Assembly (NCBI GenBank): GCA_016840685.1
Contig: JAEORX010000010.1
Span: forward strand, 1-41,447
Length of the DNA stretch: 41,447 bases
Origin: Candidatus Thorarchaeota archaeon
Lineage (GTDB): Archaea > Asgardarchaeota > Thorarchaeia > Thorarchaeales > Thorarchaeaceae
Direction: 5' to 3'
Part shown: positions 8,677 through 16,060 of the stretch, piece by piece
How the letters are laid out: each line of letters opens with the position of its first letter
Numbering within the stretch: the first letter of the stretch is position 1
Notes under the pieces: generated by a model
The model's database searches: none
Told to the model about the DNA's origin: nothing
The model's input: the letters and a program-made list of their open reading frames with translations, nothing else
Made by a program: the position numbers and the translations under genes

Positions 8677-8824
8677 CTTTAAATCAGTGATGACAATGAT
8701 TCCAGACAGACCATCAGTACCGGAGCCTTGGTAAAAAGGGAAACCACGCCTTATCAGTTACCCTAATTAATATAATAGAAAATCCCTAATCGTCTAAATC
8801 CTTAGACGACCTTTCTTTTCTTTA
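8677..8824 (+). ncRNA. Candidate small RNA transcription unit in the 8.5-8.9 kb gap
   Basis: The ~420 bp between the two orphan genes holds no plausible protein gene. CTTTAAAT (8677-8684) looks like an archaeal TATA box; about 100 bases downstream a perfect hairpin CGTCTAA-atcc-TTAGACG (8791-8808) is followed by a pyrimidine-rich run (CTTTCTTTTCTTT). Between them is a sequence able to form TGGT/ACCA pairing around an A-rich loop (8729-8746). An exact box C sequence GTGATGA is present at 8687-8693 but no D box follows. I infer a possible small RNA; class unknown. Confidence 0.3.
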
Positions 8825-8932
8825 TACAGTTTCATATTGGTTTTGAATCCATCACTAGACCATTTTCCAAAGAGCAATTCTAAAATGGACTCAAAGTGGT
8901 GATTTATTCTAGAGTTCTTGGAGACATCTTGT

Positions 8933-10915
8933 ATGTCAAACACTGGTTTGATTGTGAATGTATGGGATAATTCGAAGGTTGTGGAAAGAGGAATTCTTAG
9001 CATCAAATCAGACTGTGTTCAGATCATCTTGGACTCTGGAAGAGCACTATCAAGTAAGAACCTACCTAACACATTAGTTTCCTTAGTAATGCCTTCTGAC
9101 TTTTCGCAATTCAGGTTTCAACTCAGTCCATTATTGGTTGTATCACAACCCTATGCATCGGACCAAGGACAGTATGTTGAGGACATTTTCCCATCTTCCA
9201 CAGGGGGATTCTACGGTCGATTACGTGCAGGAAAAGCAGATTCTATGTACACTATTCATGCGATAGAAAATGACACACGTCTTTTCCTTCTAATTGGTAA
9301 CCCTCAGTCAGAGGTAATCTATGAAACTCAGATAATTCAACCCTATGAAGCTGAAGCTCTTAGATTAATTGATGACCAAGAACACCAAAATTTATGGTAC
9401 AATGATTTTTGGTCCGAAAAAAGAGAGTCATTGAGAGATGAGATTTGTCATGTTCTTGATGGACCATCTCCTTCATGGGAAGAAATTTCGAAAATCCTGA
9501 GTGAAGTAACAGTACCAAATCTACAACTTGGTGAAACAGCTAGGGACACTATATCCCGTTTAGTACCGACTGCATTTTCAGGAATCAATAGGGAGCAATT
9601 GATGGCGTTTCTTGCTTATATCGTGCTAGACAAAATGCGAATGGAGGACATTATTGATTCCTTATCTTACATTGACGCATTACCTATGTTTGGGAATCTG
9701 ATGAGAGGTCACTTTAGATGTATTGTTGACAACTACAATTGGCCACCTTATCTAAAATTAATGATTAAGGCTTCAAGAGGTGAGTTGGAACAACCAAGAG
9801 CTATTCTTGGTGAAACAGCCAATGAAATTGTGAGAAAGCTTGTTCTAAAAGTGATTGAAATGTGTCCTGATTGGTTTGGTATAGCTATTAAGTCAGCACA
9901 GGAACTTAATAACTCGAACAAGTTTCTACACAGACTTCCAGTAACGAAATCACAAGCAATGAAATCCAAGAAGAAGTGGAAGATACGTCTATCTGCAATA
10001 TCATATGGATTGAGAGTTCGAAGTCATGTCAATCATGACATGATAGGACTCAATGATCTTGTGTATTTAGGAGCTGCATATAGATGGCCTCACAGACATA
10101 TGAGATTCATTACTCGTCTGGGAATTAGTAGCGAAAACCCGCCACATTTACATGTGATGAGCATGCCGCCTTCTAGTGTACAAAGGGTCATGAGAATGCT
10201 TCCACAGTGTATCAGGATTTCTTTATCAACACGGACTGTCAATCTTGGATTATTTAATGAGAATTCTGGCAGATGGGATGTTCCTATAGACAAAATATTG
10301 ACGTCAACAAATAGAAAAATTTCGAGGAGGAGATTCTCCAAACGTTTTTACACTAAGAAAAAGATAGATACTTTTCAGCTCCAACCAGATGATGCGATGA
10401 TTTTGGGGCTTGTAACAGGTGGAATCTACCTTGAGAGTCTCGAGAGAGCAGACTATTTTAGATATTGGGGGATGGACAGAAAACAGGTACTATCAAGTAT
10501 ATCACGATTGCAAAGAAGAGGTGTGATTGATGTGGCCTATGAGGTTGATGACGTTAGGCTTGTTTCCTTGGCCACAATAATCCAAGGAGATAGTGACAGT
10601 GTTATATCATTAGTTGACTCATTTTTGTCTTATACTCCGACATCCACAACAATGCTGAACAAAGACTGTGACATGGGCTTTGTTCTTTCTAGACTGCCCG
10701 AGAATTATGTACAAGAACTAGCTTCACAATTGAATCGGTTGGATGTTGATCGGGAGATTACAGTCAGATGCATGAGACCCCGGACTTTTCGAAGTTTTAA
10801 CTATGACTTTTATCATCGCCTTCTTACTCCTGATGGCACTTGGAATGATGATGTTAGTGCATTTCTGTCACAAGCTCGTTCAAAGCGAAAGGAACTGTCA
10901 GAGAGTAATCCTTAA
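8933..10915 (+). CDS. Large uncharacterised protein (660 aa) with a possible winged-helix segment
   Basis: Not recognised. The protein has an N-terminal beta-rich part (MSNTGLIVNVWDNSKVVERGILSIKSDCVQIILDSG), a long helical middle, and a basic stretch (KISRRRFSKRFYTKKK, around residues 460-475) followed by LGLVTGGIYLESLERADYFRYWGMDRKQVLSSISRLQRRGVIDV, which reads like a winged helix-turn-helix. No catalytic motif is obvious. I use ATG 8933 because GGAG lies 9 bases upstream; the frame can extend to TTG 8918. Its base composition looks more A/T-rich than the informational genes around it, and it stands alone between a possible small RNA and 5S rRNA, so it may be lineage-specific. Confidence 0.7.
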   Translation: MSNTGLIVNVWDNSKVVERGILSIKSDCVQIILDSGRALSSKNLPNTLVSLVMPSDFSQFRFQLSPLLVVSQPYASDQGQYVEDIFPSSTGGFYGRLRAGKADSMYTIHAIENDTRLFLLIGNPQSEVIYETQIIQPYEAEALRLIDDQEHQNLWYNDFWSEKRESLRDEICHVLDGPSPSWEEISKILSEVTVPNLQLGETARDTISRLVPTAFSGINREQLMAFLAYIVLDKMRMEDIIDSLSYIDALPMFGNLMRGHFRCIVDNYNWPPYLKLMIKASRGELEQPRAILGETANEIVRKLVLKVIEMCPDWFGIAIKSAQELNNSNKFLHRLPVTKSQAMKSKKKWKIRLSAISYGLRVRSHVNHDMIGLNDLVYLGAAYRWPHRHMRFITRLGISSENPPHLHVMSMPPSSVQRVMRMLPQCIRISLSTRTVNLGLFNENSGRWDVPIDKILTSTNRKISRRRFSKRFYTKKKIDTFQLQPDDAMILGLVTGGIYLESLERADYFRYWGMDRKQVLSSISRLQRRGVIDVAYEVDDVRLVSLATIIQGDSDSVISLVDSFLSYTPTSTTMLNKDCDMGFVLSRLPENYVQELASQLNRLDVDREITVRCMRPRTFRSFNYDFYHRLLTPDGTWNDDVSAFLSQARSKRKELSESNP

Positions 10916-10920
10916 AACCA
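10910..10920 (+). promoter_or_regulatory. TATA-like element before 5S rRNA
   Basis: CCTTAAAACCA lies about 25-32 bases before the inferred 5' end of the 5S rRNA, overlapping the stop codon of the upstream 660-aa gene. The position fits an independent promoter for the rRNA gene. Confidence 0.35.
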
Positions 10921-10941
10921 AACACGAGTGTCGAACGATTT

Positions 10942-11060
10942 GATGGCGGCCATAGTCCTGGGGGTAACACCTGAACTCGGCCGAACTCAGAAGTTAAGGC
11001 CCAGGACGTTCAAGGAGATGTGCGCTGCGCGAGCGCGTGACAGGCCTTGAAGCTGCCACA
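10942..11060 (+). rRNA. rrf: 5S ribosomal RNA
   Basis: About 119 bases with the universal 5S landmarks: a terminal helix TGGCGGC...GCTGCCA, the GGCCATAG start of helix II/III, GGGGTAACACCTGAACTC, CCGAACTCAGAAGTTAAG and the helix V region containing GCGCTGCGCGAGCGCG. No 16S or 23S gene is near, so 5S is unlinked, as in many Asgard and TACK genomes. A T/C-rich tract (TTCTCTTCTTCTC) follows and may end transcription. Ends are set by the helix I pairing and may be off by a few bases. Confidence 0.95.
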
Positions 11061-11147
11061 TTCTCTTCTTCTCATTTGCTGCCCAGTGAAAAAATGTAGA
11101 GATAGAAGTCATTAAAAGAACAACGAACGAGGTCGAAACTGATATTG

Positions 11148-12266
11148 ATGCAGCTAGGCGAACCGAATGAATTCAGTTGGATAATCAATCTTGCATTCTT
11201 TGCCTTCATCCTGATCTTCAGTCTCTATGGCGCGAAGTTTCAGATGTGGCAGTGGTTAAAGCAGATTGAGGCAGGTCTTCATGAATTGAAAAAGATGTTC
11301 ATTGAGTCGAGACAGACGGCCATTGACACATTCAAGGAGTTTGGAAAGACCGAGGAAGAGGTCGCAAAGGACTTAGATCGATGGATGGACTACTTCACAA
11401 TCATGCCGGTGGACTTAGATCCAGCAGGTATCTTAAAACGTCTAGATCATCTTCTTGATGAGCGCAGAGACCGGTTCCAAGAGTTTGTTGCAGAGGTTGC
11501 TCCTGAGTCAACAGAGGAGATGAATCAGAACCTTGAGAACACATTGGAGGTCACACAAGTCTTAGGACTCATCTTTAGGGTTGTTAGACACTTCTATCTC
11601 CTTGGGAAGAAGACGGGCAGTCAGATTATGATCATGCAGATTCAGATGCAGATGCCAGATCTTTTGAGACTGGCTAAGGCATACTATGATGCCCTCAGCG
11701 CATTTGCTGACGGAAAGCCAATTGGAGATGGTATAGGACCACTTGTTGTCACAAAGTTTGCTAGAGAGTATGGAGGTACACCAGAAAACTACAACCATGA
11801 GATTTCCCGTGAAGTTGGGTATTATAAGGTTGAAGCCGAAGGAAGAACCATCTATGCCTTGAGAGCCACTGGTCCTGGGGGCACTGTTGGTAAACCCGGT
11901 TTCGCAGTGAAGAAGCTCGTTGACCAATTTGGGGATAAAATCACTCGAATCATAACGATTGATGCGGCATTGAAGCTGGAAGGCGAGGAACTTGGAAGGG
12001 TTTCTGAGGGAACTGGTGCTGCCATAGGAGATTTGGGACCTGAGAAACATGCAATGGAGCAGACAGCTACAGAGCGTGCTATTGGGATAGAAGCGATAGT
12101 CATCAAAGAGGATGAAGCCGCTGCTGTTGGTATCATGGACAAACGCATCTTGGATGCAGTTCCTGTGGTAATTGATCGGATAAAGACATCAATCCTCAAA
12201 CGTACGAAACCGGGTGATAGCGTGATTCTTGCTGGAATTGGAAACTCGATAGGAATTGGTCTCTGA
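11148..12266 (+). CDS. DUF1512 family membrane-anchored protein
   Basis: The 372-residue protein matches the archaeal DUF1512 family: an N-terminal transmembrane helix (WIINLAFFAFILIFSLYGAKF), a cytoplasmic helical domain (KQIEAGLHELKKMFIESRQ; LDRWMDYFTIMPVDLDPAGILKRLDHLLDERRDRF) and a conserved glycine-rich C-terminal domain (YALRATGPGGTVGKPG; SEGTGAAIGDLGPEKHAMEQ; GDSVILAGIGNSIGIGL). Function is unknown. A TTG one codon upstream (11145) is possible; ATG 11148 is preferred. A TATA-like ATTAAAAG lies about 32 bases upstream. It precedes a small zinc-ribbon membrane protein and faces two methionine aminopeptidase genes. Confidence 0.85.
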   Translation: MQLGEPNEFSWIINLAFFAFILIFSLYGAKFQMWQWLKQIEAGLHELKKMFIESRQTAIDTFKEFGKTEEEVAKDLDRWMDYFTIMPVDLDPAGILKRLDHLLDERRDRFQEFVAEVAPESTEEMNQNLENTLEVTQVLGLIFRVVRHFYLLGKKTGSQIMIMQIQMQMPDLLRLAKAYYDALSAFADGKPIGDGIGPLVVTKFAREYGGTPENYNHEISREVGYYKVEAEGRTIYALRATGPGGTVGKPGFAVKKLVDQFGDKITRIITIDAALKLEGEELGRVSEGTGAAIGDLGPEKHAMEQTATERAIGIEAIVIKEDEAAAVGIMDKRILDAVPVVIDRIKTSILKRTKPGDSVILAGIGNSIGIGL

Positions 12267-12276
12267 GGTGGATGAA

Positions 12277-12639
12277 ATGGGGATTGCTAGTAAACTTCTT
12301 GGATTAGTCTTTGCAGCGACCGGATTCATTGTCCTCTGGTGGGGTATGGGATCAACTGATGCGTTCTCGTTCATCTGGACATTCTTAGGTATGTTTGTCC
12401 TTGCTATGGGGTTTGCACTACTTACTTCTGGAAGGCAACAAAAAGAGGTGAAGCCTCCACCACCAACAGTTACAGAAATCAGATGTGACAGTTGTGACTT
12501 CAAAGAGATTCGAGACTTCCAGAAAGGTGATTATGTCTTGAAGGCGCTTGAGGTCAATTGCCCGAAGTGTCAGAGTGCCATGACCATTGAAGGAATATAT
12601 ATTGTAAGAGAGGAACCTGAGGACAAGGACCGAATTTAG
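12277..12639 (+). CDS. Small membrane protein with C-terminal zinc ribbon
   Basis: 120 residues: two N-terminal transmembrane helices (IASKLLGLVFAATGFIVLWWGM and FIWTFLGMFVLAMGFALLTSG), a proline-rich linker, then a CDSC...CPKC zinc ribbon of about 35 residues and an acidic tail. I place the start at ATG 12277 because GAGGTG lies 6 bases upstream, overlapping the end of the DUF1512 gene, so the two are probably co-translated. Specific function unknown; the topology suggests a membrane protein presenting a cytoplasmic zinc domain. It ends in a 4-base tail-to-tail overlap with the methionine aminopeptidase gene on the other strand. Confidence 0.7.
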   Translation: MGIASKLLGLVFAATGFIVLWWGMGSTDAFSFIWTFLGMFVLAMGFALLTSGRQQKEVKPPPPTVTEIRCDSCDFKEIRDFQKGDYVLKALEVNCPKCQSAMTIEGIYIVREEPEDKDRI

Positions 12640-13583
12640 TCCATCTTGGTCAAGACAATGGGACCATCCTCGGAGATGTAGACTGTGTGTTCAGTCTGGC
12701 TCACCGGACGTCCCTTCTTCTCTATCTGCATGGGATAGCCACGTATTGCCTTTGCCTTCAGGAGGTTCTTGAGTTCTTCAATTACATCAATGTCTTTGTT
12801 TGATGTGCCAATCCAACGTGATGCAAAAGGCAACGGACCATATCTATCACGAAGGTATTTTCTGAGTTTCTCGGTCATGCCTTCCAATGGCTCGTCAAGA
12901 CCAGTATTTTCAAAAATATAGACATATTCGCTATCAACCACGGTCCCTGTTCCAGTTGTGGCAAATGGTTCTATAGCATAGTACTCTCCAGCCTCCACAT
13001 TGCCAATACCCCTCTTTCTCACATTGGGAACAAGCTTCCCCGCATGAAGTTGGTATCTCTTGAGATTATGGCCAGACAGGTTCTTGATAGGTCTGAGTCC
13101 ATACTCCTTGATTACTTTTTCAATTGCGTCACCAACATCCCCGAGCGCAGTTCCTGGTTGCATGAGTGTAATGGCTTCAGTCAGGGCATCGTCTGTTGCA
13201 GAGATAAACCCCTCCAATGTGCCATCGATGTCTATGGTACGTGCAGTATCAGTTATGTATCCATCAACATGCACCCCCACATCGAGCTTCACAAGTCCGA
13301 ACTCAGGAATCTCGCTTTTATCATCTCGTGGTGAAGTACTATGAGCAGCAATATGATTAATTGAAACATTGAGGGGAAAGGCAGGAGTGCCACCATACTC
13401 CTTGATTTTGCTCTCAGCTAATGCGCAGATCTTTATTATCCTCCGCCCAGGTTCTATCTCAGCGGTGATTTCACTCAACACACGCGCTGCTATTTTTCCT
13501 GATGTGATGGCTGATGAGTGTGGGCCTGCGTCCAAAGTATCACCTTGAGCGCTTGCGAACTCGCCACTCTTAAGCCGTTCCAT
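12636..13583 (-). CDS. map: Type II methionine aminopeptidase, copy 1
   Basis: Removes the initiator methionine from new proteins. The 315-residue protein has the full type II (MetAP2) set of metal ligands: D101 in VKLDVG, D112 in YITDTAR, H172 in NLSGHNLKRYQLHAG, E205 in YAIEPF and E298 in SQTEHT, plus substrate-site H81 (IAAHST). About 28 N-terminal residues (MERLKSGEFASAQGDTLDAG...) precede the usual start of the fold and have no match to the second copy. The gene lies 11 bases after copy 2 on the same strand and is likely co-transcribed with it. Both look catalytically intact. Confidence 0.92.
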   Translation of the reverse strand: MERLKSGEFASAQGDTLDAGPHSSAITSGKIAARVLSEITAEIEPGRRIIKICALAESKIKEYGGTPAFPLNVSINHIAAHSTSPRDDKSEIPEFGLVKLDVGVHVDGYITDTARTIDIDGTLEGFISATDDALTEAITLMQPGTALGDVGDAIEKVIKEYGLRPIKNLSGHNLKRYQLHAGKLVPNVRKRGIGNVEAGEYYAIEPFATTGTGTVVDSEYVYIFENTGLDEPLEGMTEKLRKYLRDRYGPLPFASRWIGTSNKDIDVIEELKNLLKAKAIRGYPMQIEKKGRPVSQTEHTVYISEDGPIVLTKMD

Positions 13584-13594
13584 GCACGCTGGAC

Positions 13595-14506
13595 TTACTC
13601 GTCATCACGAAGAGTGGAAACAATTGCACCATCAGAACCTACAAAGATGCTATGTTCAGACTGTGAAACCATCCCATTCTTGCCCTCATACAGTACTGCA
13701 TAACCATGGATAACCCCAGCATGTTGAAGAGCGCTGATTGCAGCCGCAACATCTATGTTACCACTCTTCGAGTGAAGCCATCTTGCAGCCCAGGGTAGAC
13801 TCCCAAATCGCTGACGTGCGATGTTGCGTACTCTAAGGGTGGTCTTGTCAAGCTTCTTCTTGCTCTTCATATCATTTGAGAAGATATACGCTGTAGGACC
13901 ACTCTTGATTGTCCCATTACCATCTGTAGCAAATGGTTCTATGGCATAGGTTTCTCCCAAATGCATCCTTCCTGTGAGTTTCATTCCCACATTGGGAACA
14001 TTCTTTCCAGCATGAAGATTCCAGGGTTTCAGTTGATGTCCTGAGAGCTGATGAACTGGTCGAAGACCGTGGCGTTTTATAGTTCGTTCGATTGCTCTGC
14101 CAACATCTCCAAGTGATACATCTGGTTTTACTACCTCAATGGCGGCTTTCAGGGCCTCACGGGATGCTGCAACATACTTCTCAAATGTCCCATCAAGATC
14201 CACTGTGAGAGCCGTGTCAGAGATGTGCCCATTCACATGAGCTCCAAGGTCAATCTTCACAAGACCTCTGTCTGGAAACGTCTTTGTGTCGCCGTGAGGA
14301 CTGGTATAATGAGCGGCCTCGTCGTTGATTGATATGTTGCAGGGAAATGCAACGCCAGTAGCACCAGACTCCAGTATCTTCTTCTCTGCCAGCATACAGA
14401 CTTTCAGCACTTTGACCCCTGGGCGTATCATGGGTGCCACTTGACTCAAAGTATGTGCTGCTATCTTTCCAGCTCTCAGAAAGTCTGGATGAGGTTTTAT
14501 TTCCAT
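13595..14506 (-). CDS. map: Type II methionine aminopeptidase, copy 2
   Basis: A 303-residue MetAP2 homologue with all five metal ligands present: D86 (VKIDLG), D97 (HISDTAL), H157 (QLSGHQLKPWNLHAG), E190 (YAIEPF) and E283 (SQSEHS), and substrate-site H66 (EAAHYT). Compared with copy 1 it differs across the whole length, so this is an old duplication or a paralogue gained separately, not a recent repeat. It starts at ATG 14506, with a possible TATA element (AAGTTAATACC) on the minus strand near 14545. It shares an intergenic region of about 120 bp with the divergent UPF0173 gene. Confidence 0.92.
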   Translation of the reverse strand: MEIKPHPDFLRAGKIAAHTLSQVAPMIRPGVKVLKVCMLAEKKILESGATGVAFPCNISINDEAAHYTSPHGDTKTFPDRGLVKIDLGAHVNGHISDTALTVDLDGTFEKYVAASREALKAAIEVVKPDVSLGDVGRAIERTIKRHGLRPVHQLSGHQLKPWNLHAGKNVPNVGMKLTGRMHLGETYAIEPFATDGNGTIKSGPTAYIFSNDMKSKKKLDKTTLRVRNIARQRFGSLPWAARWLHSKSGNIDVAAAISALQHAGVIHGYAVLYEGKNGMVSQSEHSIFVGSDGAIVSTLRDDE

Positions 14507-14625
14507 GAATAGTCACTGTCTTTTCGTTAGTGTTGGTAGGTATTAACTTTCAGATTTGGATACTAATCCAAAGGACAAAAAATAGAAGTAGGGAACCATG
14601 GTGGTAAGTTGGGAGACAACAAATC

Positions 14626-15297
14626 ATGAAAGTCACATTCCTAGGTCATGCGTCATTCAAGATTGAAGAGGATGGAAAGATTATCTATGTTGATCCATGG
14701 CTCACTGGACCTACGTCGCCAATAACAGTAGATGATGTGGACAAGGCAGATATTGTACTTGTCACTCACGATCATGGAGACCATGGTTATGCAGAAGCAT
14801 TGGGAATCTGCAAGAACACTGGAGCCACCTTTATTGCTATCAATGAACTTGCACACAAGGCAGGGTCTCAAGGGGTTAAGGACATACACACTCTCAATAT
14901 CGGAGGAAGTGTGAACATAGGGGGTGTCGTTGTTACCCTTGTTCAGGCATTTCATTCATGCGGCGTCGGGGCTCCTACCGGTTTTGTGGTGAGATTCCCG
15001 AGTGGCACTTTCTACCATGCTGGAGATACGGGTGTCTTTGCATCTATGAGTCTGTTTGCTGATTTATACTCGCCCATCGACTTGGTCTTAATTCCAATTG
15101 GCAGCTACTTCACCTGCGATGTTCATCAAGCAGCTCTAGCAACAAAGCTCTTGAAGCCCAAGAATGTCATCCCTATGCATTATGACACTTTTCCGGTGAT
15201 AGAAGCAAATCCTGAGAAGTTCAAGCACCTTGTGTCTGAAACAAGTCCGGACACAAATGTGATTATCCTCAAACCAGGAGAAGAAACAGAAATCTAG
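14626..15297 (+). CDS. UPF0173 metal-dependent hydrolase (metallo-beta-lactamase fold)
   Basis: A 223-residue MBL-fold protein. It opens with MKVTFLGHASFKIEEDGK and IYVDPWLTGP, then carries the zinc-binding motif THDHGDHG, the later GxxxHAGDTG motif (TFYHAGDTGVF), IPIGSYFTCDVHQA and the final histidine segment VIPMHYDTFPVIEANPE. These match the UPF0173 group (YtkL/COG2220). The substrate is unknown; members have been annotated as general metal-dependent hydrolases. GGGAG precedes the ATG at a normal distance. It is followed by the long RNA-like gap before dnaG. Confidence 0.9.
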   Translation: MKVTFLGHASFKIEEDGKIIYVDPWLTGPTSPITVDDVDKADIVLVTHDHGDHGYAEALGICKNTGATFIAINELAHKAGSQGVKDIHTLNIGGSVNIGGVVVTLVQAFHSCGVGAPTGFVVRFPSGTFYHAGDTGVFASMSLFADLYSPIDLVLIPIGSYFTCDVHQAALATKLLKPKNVIPMHYDTFPVIEANPEKFKHLVSETSPDTNVIILKPGEETEI

Positions 15298-15329
15298 AGT
15301 AAATGGTGGTCGATGTCTGTAACCCTTCA

Positions 15330-15590
15330 CACTAACTCTCAGGATCATTGCATCAGATATTGCATCTGGCTCTGCTGAGTTGTCTCGTGTCAGGTGTGCT
15401 GACACCGACCCGCCCGCCAATGTACGAAGCCGGGGTGACCCGCTCTTCATCTAAGGACTATCATCCCCATCAAGCGAGTCCGTTAGGGCTCGTCCTCTTG
15501 GTGTTTGGCAGGCATTGGTTCAGGATGTGACCCGTCCTATGCGCAACACTTCATTGGCTGAGCCTCGGTGCGCCCTCGTGAACGGGACCG
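15330..15590. ncRNA. Candidate structured RNA, class not determined
   Basis: This part of the 15.3-16.06 kb gap is noticeably richer in G and C than its surroundings and full of inverted repeats: CAGAT/ATCTG and CTCAG/CTGAG (15337-15378), a perfect GTGTCAG-gtgtg-CTGACAC hairpin (15387-15405), CGAGTCC-gtta-GGGCTCG (15475-15492), a long-range GCCAATG (15416-15422) with CATTGGC (15552-15558), and CGGT...CCC/GGG...ACCG (15566-15590). No open frame gives a credible protein. Short resemblances to RNase P (minus strand) and to the SRP Alu domain (GGTGG...CTGTAACCC, plus strand, 15306-15325) exist but core motifs of either are missing. Strand is uncertain. Confidence 0.4.
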
Positions 15591-15692
15591 AATATTCCCA
15601 AACATGAATCACTACACTTTTTGTCATATTAGGATTTTCACATGGCGCGAATCAGGCTGTTGATTGGTACACAGGAGTCCATCTGGACATAG

Positions 15693-16042
15693 GATATATG
15701 GTGATAGCGACATCTTCAAATACACTGGGGAAACAGCCCCCGTGTATAGCACAAGTGAGTAAGACTCGGTTGTGCTTTGCAAATCATCATATCATCATAT
15801 CACAGCGCCACGCGACCACGACTTTGGACATGGGTTCGAGTCGGTGAAAGCACTGCGCAAAGTCTTAGGACTATTACCATTCACAGGATTATCATCACGA
15901 GTATCATAGTATATGTTCGGGCATGGGTTAGAGTAGTATCATATAGAGGTCTTATTCCAATCACAGTCTAGATGCATAGGCTTCTCCGTGACGAAACGCA
16001 GATAGAATCGCCTCTGTCTAGAGAGCGAGGTAACGTGGCAGC
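15693..16042 (+). ncRNA. Candidate structured RNA or dnaG leader
   Basis: A TATA-like GGATATATGG (15693-15702) is followed at the expected distance by two hairpins, TACAC-t-GGGG/CCCC-c-GTGTA (15721-15746) and GCACAA/TTGTGC (15749-15775). Further on, GCCACG (15807-15812) pairs with CGTGGC (16034-16039), closing a 230-base domain. Inside it GGTGAAAG (15843-15850) precedes CTGCG (15853-15857), which can pair with CGCAG (15997-16001), itself preceded by ACGAAA; TAGATG is at 15969-15974. This arrangement recalls the P1/P4 architecture of RNase P RNA, but the conserved bases are only partly matched. It ends just before the dnaG ribosome binding site, so it may instead be a leader. Confidence 0.3.
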
Positions 16043-16060
16043 ATAACATAGGAGACGTGT

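Noticed and set aside
8687-8693. Exact box C sequence GTGATGA as evidence of a C/D box sRNA
   Set aside because: No CUGA box D or D' at usable distance, and it lies only 3 bases after the TATA-like element, too close to be in the transcript.
15306-15325. SRP Alu-domain-like GGTGG...CTGTAACCC
   Set aside because: No paired 5'/3' G/C-rich helix, and the S-domain GGAA tetraloop and AGCAG motif are missing on this strand.
15421-15480. Minus-strand likeness to RNase P conserved region V (TTAGATGAAG... followed by CCCCGGCTTCG)
   Set aside because: The spacing between the two parts is about 11 bases too short, the ACAGAA joiner is absent, and no matching upstream GAGGAAAGTCC strand is found.
15783-15800. 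ATCATCAT repeats as a possible start of a repeat array
   Set aside because: Only two short units with no regular spacing or further copies; no CRISPR-like array occurs anywhere in the window.
15810-15850. T-arm-like GGGTTCGAGTC suggesting a tRNA
   Set aside because: No acceptor stem or D arm can be formed around it and no CCA end follows.
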